Origin: Amyelois transitella
Lineage: Eukaryota > Arthropoda > Insecta > Lepidoptera > Pyralidae
DNA: 64,000 bases
Direction of reading: 5' to 3'
Assembly: GCF_032362555.1 (NCBI RefSeq)
Contig: NC_083519.1
Span: 823,501-887,500 of the forward strand
A model generated the notes under the pieces. The model did no database searches. It had not been told where the DNA came from and worked only from the letters and a program-made list of their open reading frames with translations. Of this stretch, positions 10,645 through 19,689 are shown piece after piece. How positions within the stretch are numbered: position 1 is the stretch's first letter; each line of letters begins with the position of its first letter. The position numbers and the translations under genes were made by a program.

Positions 10645-13640
10645 TACATACATACATACATAAAATCACGCCTCTTTCCCGGAGGGGTAGGCAGAGACTA
10701 CCTCTTTCCACTTGCCACGATCTCTGCATACTTCTTTCGCTTCGTCCACATTCATAACTCTCTTCATACAAGCTCGGCGGTTTCGGGTACTTTTGACCTG
10801 ACCCTTTACCAGGACGTCCTTAATTTGATCAAGATACGTTCGTCTAGGTCTTCCCACTCCGACCTTTCCCTCCACACTCTCCTTGTATATCTGCTTAGTC
10901 AACCTGCTTTCATTCATCCTCTCCACATGACCGAACCATCTTAACATACCCTTTTCTATTCCTGTAACTACATCTTCTTTCACATCACAACATTCCCTTA
11001 TCACGCTGTTCCTTATCCTGTCACTCAATTTCACACCCATCATACTCCTTAACGCTCTCATTTCCACTGCATTTATTCTGCTTTCATGCTTCTTTTGCCA
11101 TACCCAACTTTCACTCCCATACATTAATGTCGGGACCAACACGCCCCTGTGCACAGCCAGTCGAGCCTTTTTGGATAGTTTCTGACTGCTCATAAAGGCA
11201 TGCAAAGCTCCATTCACCATGTTCCCCGCGTTCACTCTCCTTTCAATATCACTATCATACTTGCCATCTGATGTAAACTTTGATCCTAGATATACAAACT
11301 CTTTCACTTGCTCCACTTTTTCTCCTCCAATCAAAATATTACATGCTGTCATTTCTTTCTCCATTTCAAAAACCAGTGTTTTAGTTTTACTTACGTTCAC
11401 TTTCATTCCTTTCTCTTTTAAAGCTTCATGCATACAGTTTACCATCTCCTGTAACTCCTCCGCTGATGACGCCAGTATAACCTGATCGTCGGCATAGAGC
11501 AGACATTTGACGAGTAACTCATTCATCCTTAATCCACTTTTAGACTTTTTCAAATCTGTCAAACAGCTATCCATAAATAGGTTGAACAGCCACGGTGACG
11601 CAACACATCCTTGCCTAACGCCTTTCTCAATCTTAAACCACTCAGTGTGCGCTCCGTTTATCCTGACACAAGCACTCGAATCCTCATATAAGGATTTCAG
11701 TGCTCGTATTAAGAGACTGCTCACCCCATGCATAGAAAGTGCTGACCACAATTCATTCCTCTCAACTCTGTCATAGGCCTTTTCCAGATCTACGAATGTG
11801 CAATAGACTTTTTGACTCTTGGCCAAAAACTTTTCGGCTATGCACCGCAAGGAAAAGACCTGATCAGTACATCCCATTCCCTTTCGAAATCCCGCTTGAG
11901 CATCCCATATTTTGTCATCAGTTTCATTCCTGACTCTATTAATCAATACCTTAGCATACAATTTGCCGACGACGCTAAGCAGGCTTATACCACGATAATT
12001 TTTGCAGTCCAGCTGTGACCCTTTTCCTTTGTAAAGTGGCACGATAACAGCCTTACACCAATCTTTTGGTACTCGGCCGCTTCTCCAACACAAATTGAAA
12101 AGGCAGTACAACTGACTAGCTACTACGCCTTTTCCTGCTTTAAGCATCTCGACCGACACTCTATCACACCCAGCAGCCTTTCCTGCTTTCATACTCTTAA
12201 GTGCTTCCACAATTTCGAACATTTCAATTTCGCCTTCCATCTCATTCTCTTTTTCTTCGCTATAGCAGAAATCTTTCTTATTTCCTTCCTTTTTTTCAAA
12301 TAAACTTTCAAAATAGTCCTTCCATATCTTTAGTACACATTCTTCTCCTTTCACAACGCTACCATCCTGGCATCTGATCCTAGTCAGCTCTCTGGTTATA
12401 GTATTTCCTCGGGCTGACCTTACGGATTTCCAGAATACTTTCAGATTTGACTGAAAGTCTTCTGATAGCCTTTTATCAAAATCCTCTTTATACTCTTCTT
12501 TCTTTCTAATCACAGCTTTCTTAACCAAATCTTTCATTTTCTTATATTCCTTACGTGCTTCATTCACATCTTCATCTATAACCTCTTGCATTCTTAAGTT
12601 AGCTTTTGCTGCTAACAAATCCAGCCATGCTTTCTTCTTTAATCGCACAAGTTCTTGCACATCTTTACTCATCCACGCATTTTTGTGATTTTTTCCTTTC
12701 CTTCTTCTACTTACACCACACACTTCAACAGCTACTTTCACAATTCTTTCTTTAAATTCCTTCCATCCATCTTCAATATCGCTCATTTCATCTAAATCTT
12801 CAAATTCATCCTTCAGTCTATTAATATACTTCTTACCTACATCCATATCTTGCAAATTTTCTACTTTTACTCTTTCCAAAGCGCTGGTTTGCTCCCTTAC
12901 CCTGTGCCGCCAGCGATTGAAGATACCCCTTATCCGGGATATCACCAGTAAATGGTCCGAGTCAATGCCAGCACCGCGATATGCACGGGTATCCAGCACT
13001 TTGTTCTTCAATCTTTCATCTACAATCACAAAGTCTATCATACTTTTTAAAATACCTTCCACTCTTGTGTAGGTGTGGATCTCTTTATGTTGAAACATTG
13101 AGTTCGACACAAAAAGATCCCACTCTAGACAAATTTCTAATACACTTCTTCCATTATCATTCACCTTTTCGTCACCAAACGCACCAAGCACCTTTTCATA
13201 TCCATCACGCTTTACACCCACCCATCCATTAAAATCACCTAACATAATAATCTTCTCATTTGGCTTGGTAACTTTCAATACTTCTCTTACACTATTCCAG
13301 AACTCCTCGTTTTCGCTTTTTGCTGATGTTGTACCCCTCGAACCCACATCCCAAGGTGCATAAACACCTAGAACGAAGATCCGAGTGATTCCAACTTTCA
13401 GCCTAATCCATAGAAGACGAGGGCTGACACACTCATACTCATTCACGCACTCAGCCATTCGTGCAGAAAGAATTAGACCGACCCCTTGACAGCCTCGGCT
13501 GGTACTGGAAATTCCAGACCAATACGCCGTGTAAGGGCCGTGCTGCGTCGCGTCGCATCCTTTCCGCTTCGTTTCATTCACGCACAACACATCCAAACGT
13601 CTTTCATCCATCATTTGGCATACTATGTATGTATGTATAT
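10645..13640 (-). mobile_element. RTE-like non-LTR retrotransposon, nearly complete
   Basis: The element reads right to left. Its 3' end is a short tail with TCCGGGAAAGAGGCGTGATT followed by (TATG)n. RTE-clade elements typically end in short tandem repeats of this kind. The 5' end meets another TATG/ATAC microsatellite at 13620-13640, just before the first ATG. The body is a single long ORF with endonuclease and reverse transcriptase. The first strand of the endonuclease domain seems to be missing, so the copy is probably 5'-truncated and not autonomous. Clade assignment rests on protein organisation: APE-type endonuclease, RT, no RNase H, and a C-terminal WFGHVER-type region. Confidence 0.8.
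10666..13614 (-). CDS. LINE ORF: AP endonuclease-reverse transcriptase (982 aa)
   Basis: This is a retrotransposon protein that nicks target DNA and reverse-transcribes the element RNA. Residues 1-230 are an AP-endonuclease-like (EEP) domain with the catalytic Glu in NETK (13-16), GDFNG (126-130), and SDH (219-221). The domain normally begins about 20 residues earlier with a catalytic Asn in a TWN-type strand. That part is absent here, so the start is truncated. A basic linker of about 230-470 follows. The reverse transcriptase has motif A with Asp609 (FVDLEKAYDR), motif B GVRQGC, and motif C YADD at 707-710. The C-terminal region has WFGHVER and GRPRRTY words. There is no RNase H. The ORF has no internal stop, unlike the sister copy at 1-1769, which points to a young insertion. 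Best guess is the RTE clade. A related clade is possible. Confidence 0.88.
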   Translation of the reverse strand: MMDERRLDVLCVNETKRKGCDATQHGPYTAYWSGISSTSRGCQGVGLILSARMAECVNEYECVSPRLLWIRLKVGITRIFVLGVYAPWDVGSRGTTSAKSENEEFWNSVREVLKVTKPNEKIIMLGDFNGWVGVKRDGYEKVLGAFGDEKVNDNGRSVLEICLEWDLFVSNSMFQHKEIHTYTRVEGILKSMIDFVIVDERLKNKVLDTRAYRGAGIDSDHLLVISRIRGIFNRWRHRVREQTSALERVKVENLQDMDVGKKYINRLKDEFEDLDEMSDIEDGWKEFKERIVKVAVEVCGVSRRRKGKNHKNAWMSKDVQELVRLKKKAWLDLLAAKANLRMQEVIDEDVNEARKEYKKMKDLVKKAVIRKKEEYKEDFDKRLSEDFQSNLKVFWKSVRSARGNTITRELTRIRCQDGSVVKGEECVLKIWKDYFESLFEKKEGNKKDFCYSEEKENEMEGEIEMFEIVEALKSMKAGKAAGCDRVSVEMLKAGKGVVASQLYCLFNLCWRSGRVPKDWCKAVIVPLYKGKGSQLDCKNYRGISLLSVVGKLYAKVLINRVRNETDDKIWDAQAGFRKGMGCTDQVFSLRCIAEKFLAKSQKVYCTFVDLEKAYDRVERNELWSALSMHGVSSLLIRALKSLYEDSSACVRINGAHTEWFKIEKGVRQGCVASPWLFNLFMDSCLTDLKKSKSGLRMNELLVKCLLYADDQVILASSAEELQEMVNCMHEALKEKGMKVNVSKTKTLVFEMEKEMTACNILIGGEKVEQVKEFVYLGSKFTSDGKYDSDIERRVNAGNMVNGALHAFMSSQKLSKKARLAVHRGVLVPTLMYGSESWVWQKKHESRINAVEMRALRSMMGVKLSDRIRNSVIRECCDVKEDVVTGIEKGMLRWFGHVERMNESRLTKQIYKESVEGKVGVGRPRRTYLDQIKDVLVKGQVKSTRNRRACMKRVMNVDEAKEVCRDRGKWKEVVSAYPSGKEA

Positions 13641-14089
13641 CTATTGTATTATTTCATTGTACCTAAACTTTAAAAGGTTTAGCTTGGATTGCGTAATAGT
13701 CGCGTCAATGAAGGTTTTTTCTTGGAAGTCCTCAAGAATTGGTTTTATCCTACAATTCCCATGGGAGGGAAAGCCCGAAACGCAACTAGTTTATAATAAA
13801 ACATTGTTGGTATAGCCCTAGGAAACTTACTTTAAAATTTGGTCTATTTGTTTGTTTTCATTGTTTATGATGGAATTGAAATTCAGAATACTATTAGGTA
13901 CTACTCGTTACCTTATAGGTGTCTAGACTATTGATTAAAGCAATTATACCAAGTTTATAAGCTTTTCAGCCGCCCACAGAACCTCTAACTATCAGATAGG
14001 CTTCATGTTTCTTCTACCTTCTAGCTTTAGTGGTTGCATCTACTTTTGGACAGGAGCTCGGGGTATGCTTTAACCATTCTGGATTAGGT
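13641..14089. other. Repeat-derived intergenic sequence
   Basis: The section 13985-14085 contains words shared with the T3 SINE body (TTTAGTGGTTGCATC, GAGCTCGGGGTATGC). The remainder is AT-rich with no recognisable gene. Confidence 0.4.
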
Positions 14090-14339
14090 ACATACATACA
14101 TATGGTCACGTCTATATCCCTTGCGGGGTAGACAGAGCCAACAGTCTTAAAAAGACTGAATGGCCACGATCAGCTGTTTAGCTTAATGACAGGATTGAGA
14201 TTCAAATAGTGACAGGTTGCTAACCCATCGCCTAAAAAAAGTTTGTAAGCCTATCCCTTAGTCGCCTTTAACGATATCCACGGAAAAGAGATGGAGTGGT
14301 CCTATTTATTTTTTGTATTGGTGCAGGGAACCACACGGC
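14090..14339 (-). repeat. Family A, near full-length
   Basis: This copy starts (its 3' end) in CATACATACATATGGTCACG, continues through CTTGCGGGGTAGACAGAGCC, CAGCTGTTTAGCTTAATGA and GTGACAGGTTGCTA, and ends at GGGAACCACACGGC. The order and length (~250 bp) define the family in minus orientation. Confidence 0.9.
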
Positions 14340-14519
14340 TTAGGTACATATTATTATATACTTAATACATATCTAATTGCCTGAATGTGCACGTTTCCTC
14401 ACGGTGTTATCAAAACTAATGTACGGTCGCGTTCATAATTGCAGTCATAGTTCGCAAAACTTTATAGCTTGCAGTCACCGCTGTCACTCACACATTCACA
14501 CAAATAACACAATAAACAA

Positions 14520-15175
14520 CAAGCGGTTAAGCGTTGGGTAACGCGCCATCAAGAAGAGGGTAGTGTAAAAAGTTGACCGCTCAGCGACCGTCGTCCGCTA
14601 ATCAACACAGCGACACGCCACACAGCGGAGATCCATGGTGGAACAGTACGAAAATAATGGCTTCATACCGACCAGAACATTTGCGGAACAGTTCGACACA
14701 TCAGTGGTTACTGTTCGTCGAGTTTGCACCGTGAGGGACTATTCCACAGACAGCCAGCAAGAAAGCCGTATTTATCCGAAATAAATAAGCAAAAACATTT
14801 AGAATTTGCTCGGCAGTATTTGGATTTTGACTGGAACACGGCGATATTTACGGACAAAAAGTTCGTTTACGTCATCGCAACACGGTAGGCTTCATTTATG
14901 GCGAAGAAATGCAACTCGGTATGAAGAAAAAAATATTGTGCCAAATATGGAGTCTGGACGCATATCTGTAAATATGTGGGGCTGGATGAGTGCTGCTGGA
15001 CCTAGGGAACAGGTGTAGATAGCAAGATGCGCTACAGCTGCTCATTATGTGCAAGTGCTGCAAGAAACCATGTTACCAACTGTGCGGTGTATTTATCCGA
15101 TTGATGATATGCAATATCATTTGTGCAAGACAACTACCCTGTGTATCGAGTCCATATAGTGCGTGAAAGGTTCTG
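14520..15175 (+). pseudogene. Degenerate Tc1-like transposase
   Basis: Translating in alternating frames recovers the order of a Tc1-type transposase. A helix-turn-helix word VKRWVTRHQEEGSV (about 14530) comes first, then a second HTH-like stretch from the ATG at 14635. A middle part reads LEFARQYLDFDWN...IFTD (about 14800-14860), with the first catalytic Asp. Next comes GRISVNMWGWMSAAGP (about 14953-15005), then FVQDNYPVYR (about 15119-15148), with the second catalytic Asp. At least three frameshifts and several stops break it. The sequence ends before the third acidic residue. No inverted repeats were identified. It is a dead fragment. Confidence 0.75.
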
Positions 15176-16054
15176 CCAGTTTATATTAAAACTACTACTT
15201 AGATAGTATTTTAAGGACAGCTTCAATATCTTTTCTTTATGAAAACGAATAATTAAGCTGTAACCTTAATAACAGGAGATAGGTAAATTAGTGTAATATG
15301 CTGTATGTATACCTTTATATAATCATCAATATGTAAACAAAACTATAGGTAAACTGTTTCAATAAAATTTACTAATTTTAATTATTGAGTGTTTTATTTT
15401 GCTCCCTCTTGTTTAATATTTCTTGCTGATTTCCGTGTTTGAAGACACGGGTATCGTAATTCTTAGATATCAGTTAGTTAGTTAGTCAGTCAGTTACTTA
15501 GTTCAAATGGCACCTTGAAACATTAAAAATTGTCAGTAACAATATATATTTTTTTTAATAGACAGAAATTTCTTGAATAACTTCGGAATCCGCTAGTAAC
15601 TAGAACAAGCGAGTGTGAGCAAGCGAGATTATCTAGTATATCTTAGATCTCACTTGCACAAACGAAGTAATAAAATTGCTACCCAATAACTTTCAAAGGA
15701 ACCACTACCTATGTTAGGGTCGTGTGCAGACAAACTTTCAACTTTATTGAAATGACATAAGTCTGGCAGTCGCAGGCTTCCCTCTATAGGCAAATCTTAT
15801 GCAAATCATGAGAGACGACGATATCTCGATCGACAATTATCGGGCCCAGTTCGGACATCGTTGATTACCGTCTCTTTCTGTTTTGTTATGTTATATGTCA
15901 TAGAATAATAAACTGTTTTACTTAGTAATCATTGGTATTAAAGACCGTATTCATTTGAAGGAATATTTATTCTTTTTAAATATGCATGTGTGTGTGTATC
16001 TAGTGGAACCACAGTGCACGCTATTTTAACCCGTAAGAATTTTAAAACTATGAC
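15176..16054. other. No gene recognised
   Basis: AT-rich sequence with a short GTTA/GTCA-type tetranucleotide run near 15470-15500 and a GC-richer patch at 15765-15880. No ORF or repeat family was identified. Confidence 0.4.
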
Positions 16055-16195
16055 TGCAGATATGAACGCGATCGTACATAACTTCGAAAATAGTTATTGG
16101 TGGTACATCACCGAAGTGGTATCCGAACCGGTACCTTTCTGCGCGTTACGCATTTTAACCAGGCACCTTACTGATTCAACCACCAACGCTCTATA
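16055..16195 (-). repeat. Family T3 SINE head fragment
   Basis: The plus strand reads GTATCCGAACCGGTACCTTT, then GCGTTACGCATTTTAACCAG and ACTGATTCAACCACC. This is the same tRNA-like head as at 9040-9120 and 10100-10195, in minus orientation and more diverged in the B box. Confidence 0.6.
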
Positions 16196-16382
16196 CGTAT
16201 GTATAGTAGTATATCGGCTTTGTATATAAAAACACGTTTAACCCTTCACAGCGTTTCCAGTAGCATCGCTTAGATTCCTTGTTCAGATAAAGCTAGGTAC
16301 AGACAGATACATCTAGACCGGTTGCGTGACCTACAAAGCTTCACGTGAAAGTCGCCTGGATATTCTCTCGTGGAAGCATATT

Positions 16383-16483
16383 ACATACATACATACATAT
16401 AATCTCGTCTATATCCCTTGCGGGGTAGACAGAGCCAACAGTCTTGAAAAGACTGATAGGCCACGTTCAGCTGTTTGGCTTCT
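16383..16483 (-). repeat. Family A, 5'-truncated
   Basis: CATACATACATATAATCTCG, CTTGCGGGGTAGACAGAGCC, AGTCTTGAAAAGACTG and CCACGTTCAGCTGTTTGGCT are present. The rest of the repeat is missing. Confidence 0.85.
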
Positions 16484-16608
16484 TGTATGCAAATTATTGT
16501 TTTCTATGGAAGCATATTCCTGGTTTCTTTTTTGTCAAGTGGGGGCAGATAAGGCGTAAAAGAGTATCGACAGCATGTAAGGATAGATGATGTCAAGTGA
16601 TTGTTTTT

Positions 16609-16873
16609 TACATACATACATACATACATATCGTCACGTCTATATCCCTTGCGGGGTAGACAGAGCCAACAGTCTTGAAGAGACTGAATGGCCACGTTCA
16701 GTTATTTAGCTTAATGATAGAATTGAGATTCAAATAGTGACAGGTTACTAGCCCATCGCCTAAAAAAGAATCCCAAGTTTGTAAGCCTATCCCTTAGTCG
16801 CCTTTTACGACATCCATGGGAAAGATATGGAGCGGTCCTATTCTTTTTTGTATTGGTGCCGGGAACCACACGG
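16609..16873 (-). repeat. Family A, full-length copy
   Basis: A complete minus-strand copy from the (CATA)n tail to GGGAACCACACGG, with all internal words in order, including CTTAGTCGCCTTTTACGACA and TTTTTTGTATTGGTGCCGG. It is among the least diverged copies and useful as a reference. Confidence 0.92.
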
Positions 16874-16879
16874 TGATTG

Positions 16880-17310
16880 TTTATTATAGCTTTTTATCAT
16901 ATAGCAGAGAGAACTGCCTACGCTGGTAGGGCCTCTTGCATGCAAATCATTTGTTTTCTGTGGGGCCGTTTAGCCTATGAGAAGTTCAAGATCATAAAAT
17001 ATCCTACTATTGTTGATTTTGTGTTTAGTAACAGAAGTTTTGAACTTACATCGAGGCTAACTCTATTTATCCATTCTCTCGACGATGAAAGAAACACGTA
17101 GGTACGACAAAAAGACAACGGATAGCTATTTCAGACTGATATTTGTGGCCTTCAACGGGCCCTGGTAAAAAAGTCTTTAGTTTTAGTAGCGAAGGATTCG
17201 ATCTAATGAAATTAACTAACTAAAGGACTCAAAAGTGCCGAATATGACGAGAAAAATGTAAAAGGTAACGTCTACTGTGGTACCTTATACTTAGCGTCGT
17301 TATCTATACC
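16880..17310. other. No gene recognised
   Basis: AT-rich. The small plus-strand ORF of 74 codons at 16877 has no protein-like features. Confidence 0.4.
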
Positions 17311-17572
17311 TACTAATATTATAAAGCTTGTTTGTTTGAACGCGCTAATCTCGGGAACTACTGGTTCAAATTGAAAAATTATTTTTGTGTTGAATAGACC
17401 ATTTATCGAGAAAGGCTTTAGGCTACATAACATCACGTTGCAACTATAAGGAGCCAAGAAATAATGAAAAAATGTGAAAAAAAAAAAACCGGGAAAATGA
17501 TTTATCTTTGAGGGCTTCAATGATGCTCAAAATAACTATTCCACGCGGACGAAGTCGCGGGCACAGCTAGTA
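17311..17572 (-). repeat. Family D short retroposon, full-length
   Basis: Minus-strand copy. The plus strand reads CTAATATTATAAAGC, GTTTGTTTGAACGCGCTAAT, GAGAAAGGCTTTAGGCTACA, CATCACGTTGCAACTATAAG and ends CGGACGAAGTCGCGGGCACA GCTAGTA. It shares head and tail words with family C but differs in the middle. Confidence 0.88.
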
Positions 17573-18845
17573 TACAAAATATTATTCCTGACGATGAAAT
17601 ACTGGGTCAAATAATGTGATCGGTCTTAAAATATTATTTTATAGCCACAGAGCCCTTGAGAGTGAAACCGCTAGAGGCGGCGCGACCAGTTTTTGCCGAG
17701 ATCCCAGCCATTGTGTGCTAATCTACAGACAGATGGATAATTGTTAGTCGCTTTCTCTTTCGAGAGAAACAGTGAATTTGTTGACATTCACATGTTAACA
17801 ATCGGTTGGTTGACAGATAACGGCTTATTGTGAAATATTATATAGAATAATGCACTCGTTAGGGTTATGGGCGTAAATATAACGAGTATTAGTAATGGGG
17901 TTTTAGACCCTAAGTTTTTGCCCAATGTATATAATGCCTGTTCCTCGATCAACTTTCTGTTATATACGCAAAATTACACAAGCTTCGTTGCAAATTGTAG
18001 TCTTTGCCTATGGCGTGGTATGTATGTAATTTATGCGGGAAGAAAAGAATTTAGAAATGTAAAATAAAACTTCTTTTAAATTTTCTGATTAAACAAAAAT
18101 CATTTCCGCAAAGTGCGTAGTTTATATAAATAATAAGCTCGCGTTATCAATGTTAAAATAACGTAATTCGAGGTTAGTTAAGTGATTGTTATCAATAGCC
18201 GATATTCAGTTTATTAACACCGACCTAATAAATTACTGAGATAAGGTTTGGATAGAGTAAAAATAAAAGTATATAGAATTCGGAATAGTTTAAGTCTATA
18301 GAAGTAGCACCTAGTTATCTGTACAACTGACTTACCCAATCGAAAATCATTTCCGAAGGTACCTACATCCATCCATCCCTGGATTCTCTCTAGAGGATAT
18401 AACTTCATTGCAACCTGTTTTCACAAATAAAAATGTATTGATTGATTGATCAACTGATGAACAGATAAACGCCAGGAGGAAAAGAGAAATGACGTAACCA
18501 CTGGTGATTGCTCGTGTAAAGGTTGTGACATCCTGCACCACAATTCTGAGATTTTCGATTCTGCAATTTCTCAGAAAATTAAATGTGATGCAAGATAGAT
18601 AATAATTTTGAGTAGAATATGGCATTTCTATCGTCTAATATTATTCCAATTTCTATGAAATGAAATATATTGTTATTGAGCACGGAAAATCTACGTGTTT
18701 GTTAAATATTTACTTCAGAAGTAATGTAAATAAATAATCCATATTGATTGGCCGAACGGCGTACCCGAGGCTCCTCCCCAGAAAGGTGAGGATGTGATCG
18801 GGGCTAACAGTAGAAGGAATATAGAAAGATAATTACTGATCGGTC
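17573..18845. other. No gene recognised
   Basis: No ORF with protein-like character and no assigned repeat. A small GC-richer patch (GCTAGAGGCGGCGCGACC) lies near 17670. Short ORFs here on both strands are of the length expected by chance. Confidence 0.4.
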
Positions 18846-18851
18846 TCTTTT

Positions 18852-18995
18852 AGTCTCGGTGGTGTAGTAGTATCCTCCGAGTCGCAAGGTCTCAAGGTTC
18901 GAGGCCCTGGTCCCTGCGGAATTAAGGATCCCTGACTGGACTTTATTACACGTTTTATCCAGAAATATCCAAGGGAAGCGAAGGACGGGGCGCAA
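18852..18995 (+). repeat. tRNA-headed SINE-like fragment (family T2)
   Basis: CTCGGTGGTGTAGTAGTATC resembles an A box, and GGTTCGAGGCC (18896-18906) is a good B box at the expected spacing. The following GGAATTAAGGATCCCTGACT does not close a tRNA acceptor stem, so a SINE head is preferred over a tRNA gene. It runs into an AT microsatellite. Confidence 0.55.
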
Positions 18996-18998
18996 ATT

Positions 18999-19029
18999 TA
19001 ATTTATATATATATATATATATATATATA
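18999..19029. repeat. (TA)n microsatellite
   Basis: About 15 TA units directly abut the left end of the TIR element that follows. Confidence 0.95.
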
Positions 19030-19505
19030 CAGGATGACTTTTAATCCAACTGCATAAATTTAACTGTTAAGTGTACTCATCTTAAGGATAATTAAAAACG
19101 TTAAAAGAAAAATATCAGTTCATATTTCAGAAAGTATGAAAGAAAACAAAAGTATCAAAATCCACGATCCTAAATACGTCATATCAAACCGGCGGGCGGA
19201 AAAGCGACGCGTAAGATTCAGAGGTCAACGACACAATTCATTCAGCTGAGCGATCTCGACAACTCTGTACTTTACTTGATCTTGATACTAGAAAAATAAT
19301 TTATTTTTCAGACATATATTTTCATGTTTAGTTTTAATTTCTTTTTGTAGTATTGGTCTTTAATAAAGCGTGTAACGTAGTTTTTGAGGGTTTTTTAAAT
19401 GTGAAAACGATGACGTTTTATTTAAATAAAAATAGGATCAAACGGCTCAGAAGCATGGGTATGGTCTATGTTTGAAAGGATGCAGTTGTTTTAAATGTCA
19501 CCCTG
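19030..19505. mobile_element. TIR element (MITE-like) in the CHSY intron
   Basis: The left end reads CAGGATGACTTTTAATCCAA then CTGCATAAAT. The right end, read as reverse complement, is CAGGGTGACATTTAAAACAA then CTGCATCC. The arms are about 33 bp with few mismatches, and both outer flanks are TA-rich (TATATA), which fits TA target choice. The interior (476 bp in total) has no transposase ORF. The element ends 43 bases before the splice acceptor of the first CHSY exon in this window, so its right flank supplies the branch-point region. Confidence 0.75.
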
Positions 19506-19548
19506 TATATATACATTGATATTGATGACGTACCCCTTCTCATTTCAG

Positions 19549-19689
19549 ATGCAAATGATCTTACACCACAACAGTAGCGGCGAGGCTGCGTACACGGGGC
19601 GCCTGAAGAAGAGGGAGGTTCACAGGGCCATCACCCTCCATCCGGTGAAGGACCATAGGCAGATGTACCGGCTTCACTCCTATTTCAAG
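19549..19689 (+). CDS. CHSY1: CHSY exon a (47 codons)
   Basis: Bounded by CATTTCAG before and GTAGGT after, phase 0 to phase 0. It encodes the end of the N-terminal domain with AITLHPVK and MYRLHSYF, which marks the link between the two catalytic domains in CHSY1 proteins. Upstream homologous residues should precede it, so an exon further 5' is required. Confidence 0.9.

Noticed and set aside
11219..13232. Several plus-strand ORFs across the LINE
   Set aside because: They are shadows of the 982-codon minus-strand LINE ORF. The same shadows appear at the same places in the copy at 433-1232.
16383..16873. Regularly repeated units suggesting a CRISPR-like array
   Set aside because: They are dispersed family A retroposons in both orientations with irregular spacing, in a eukaryotic genome.
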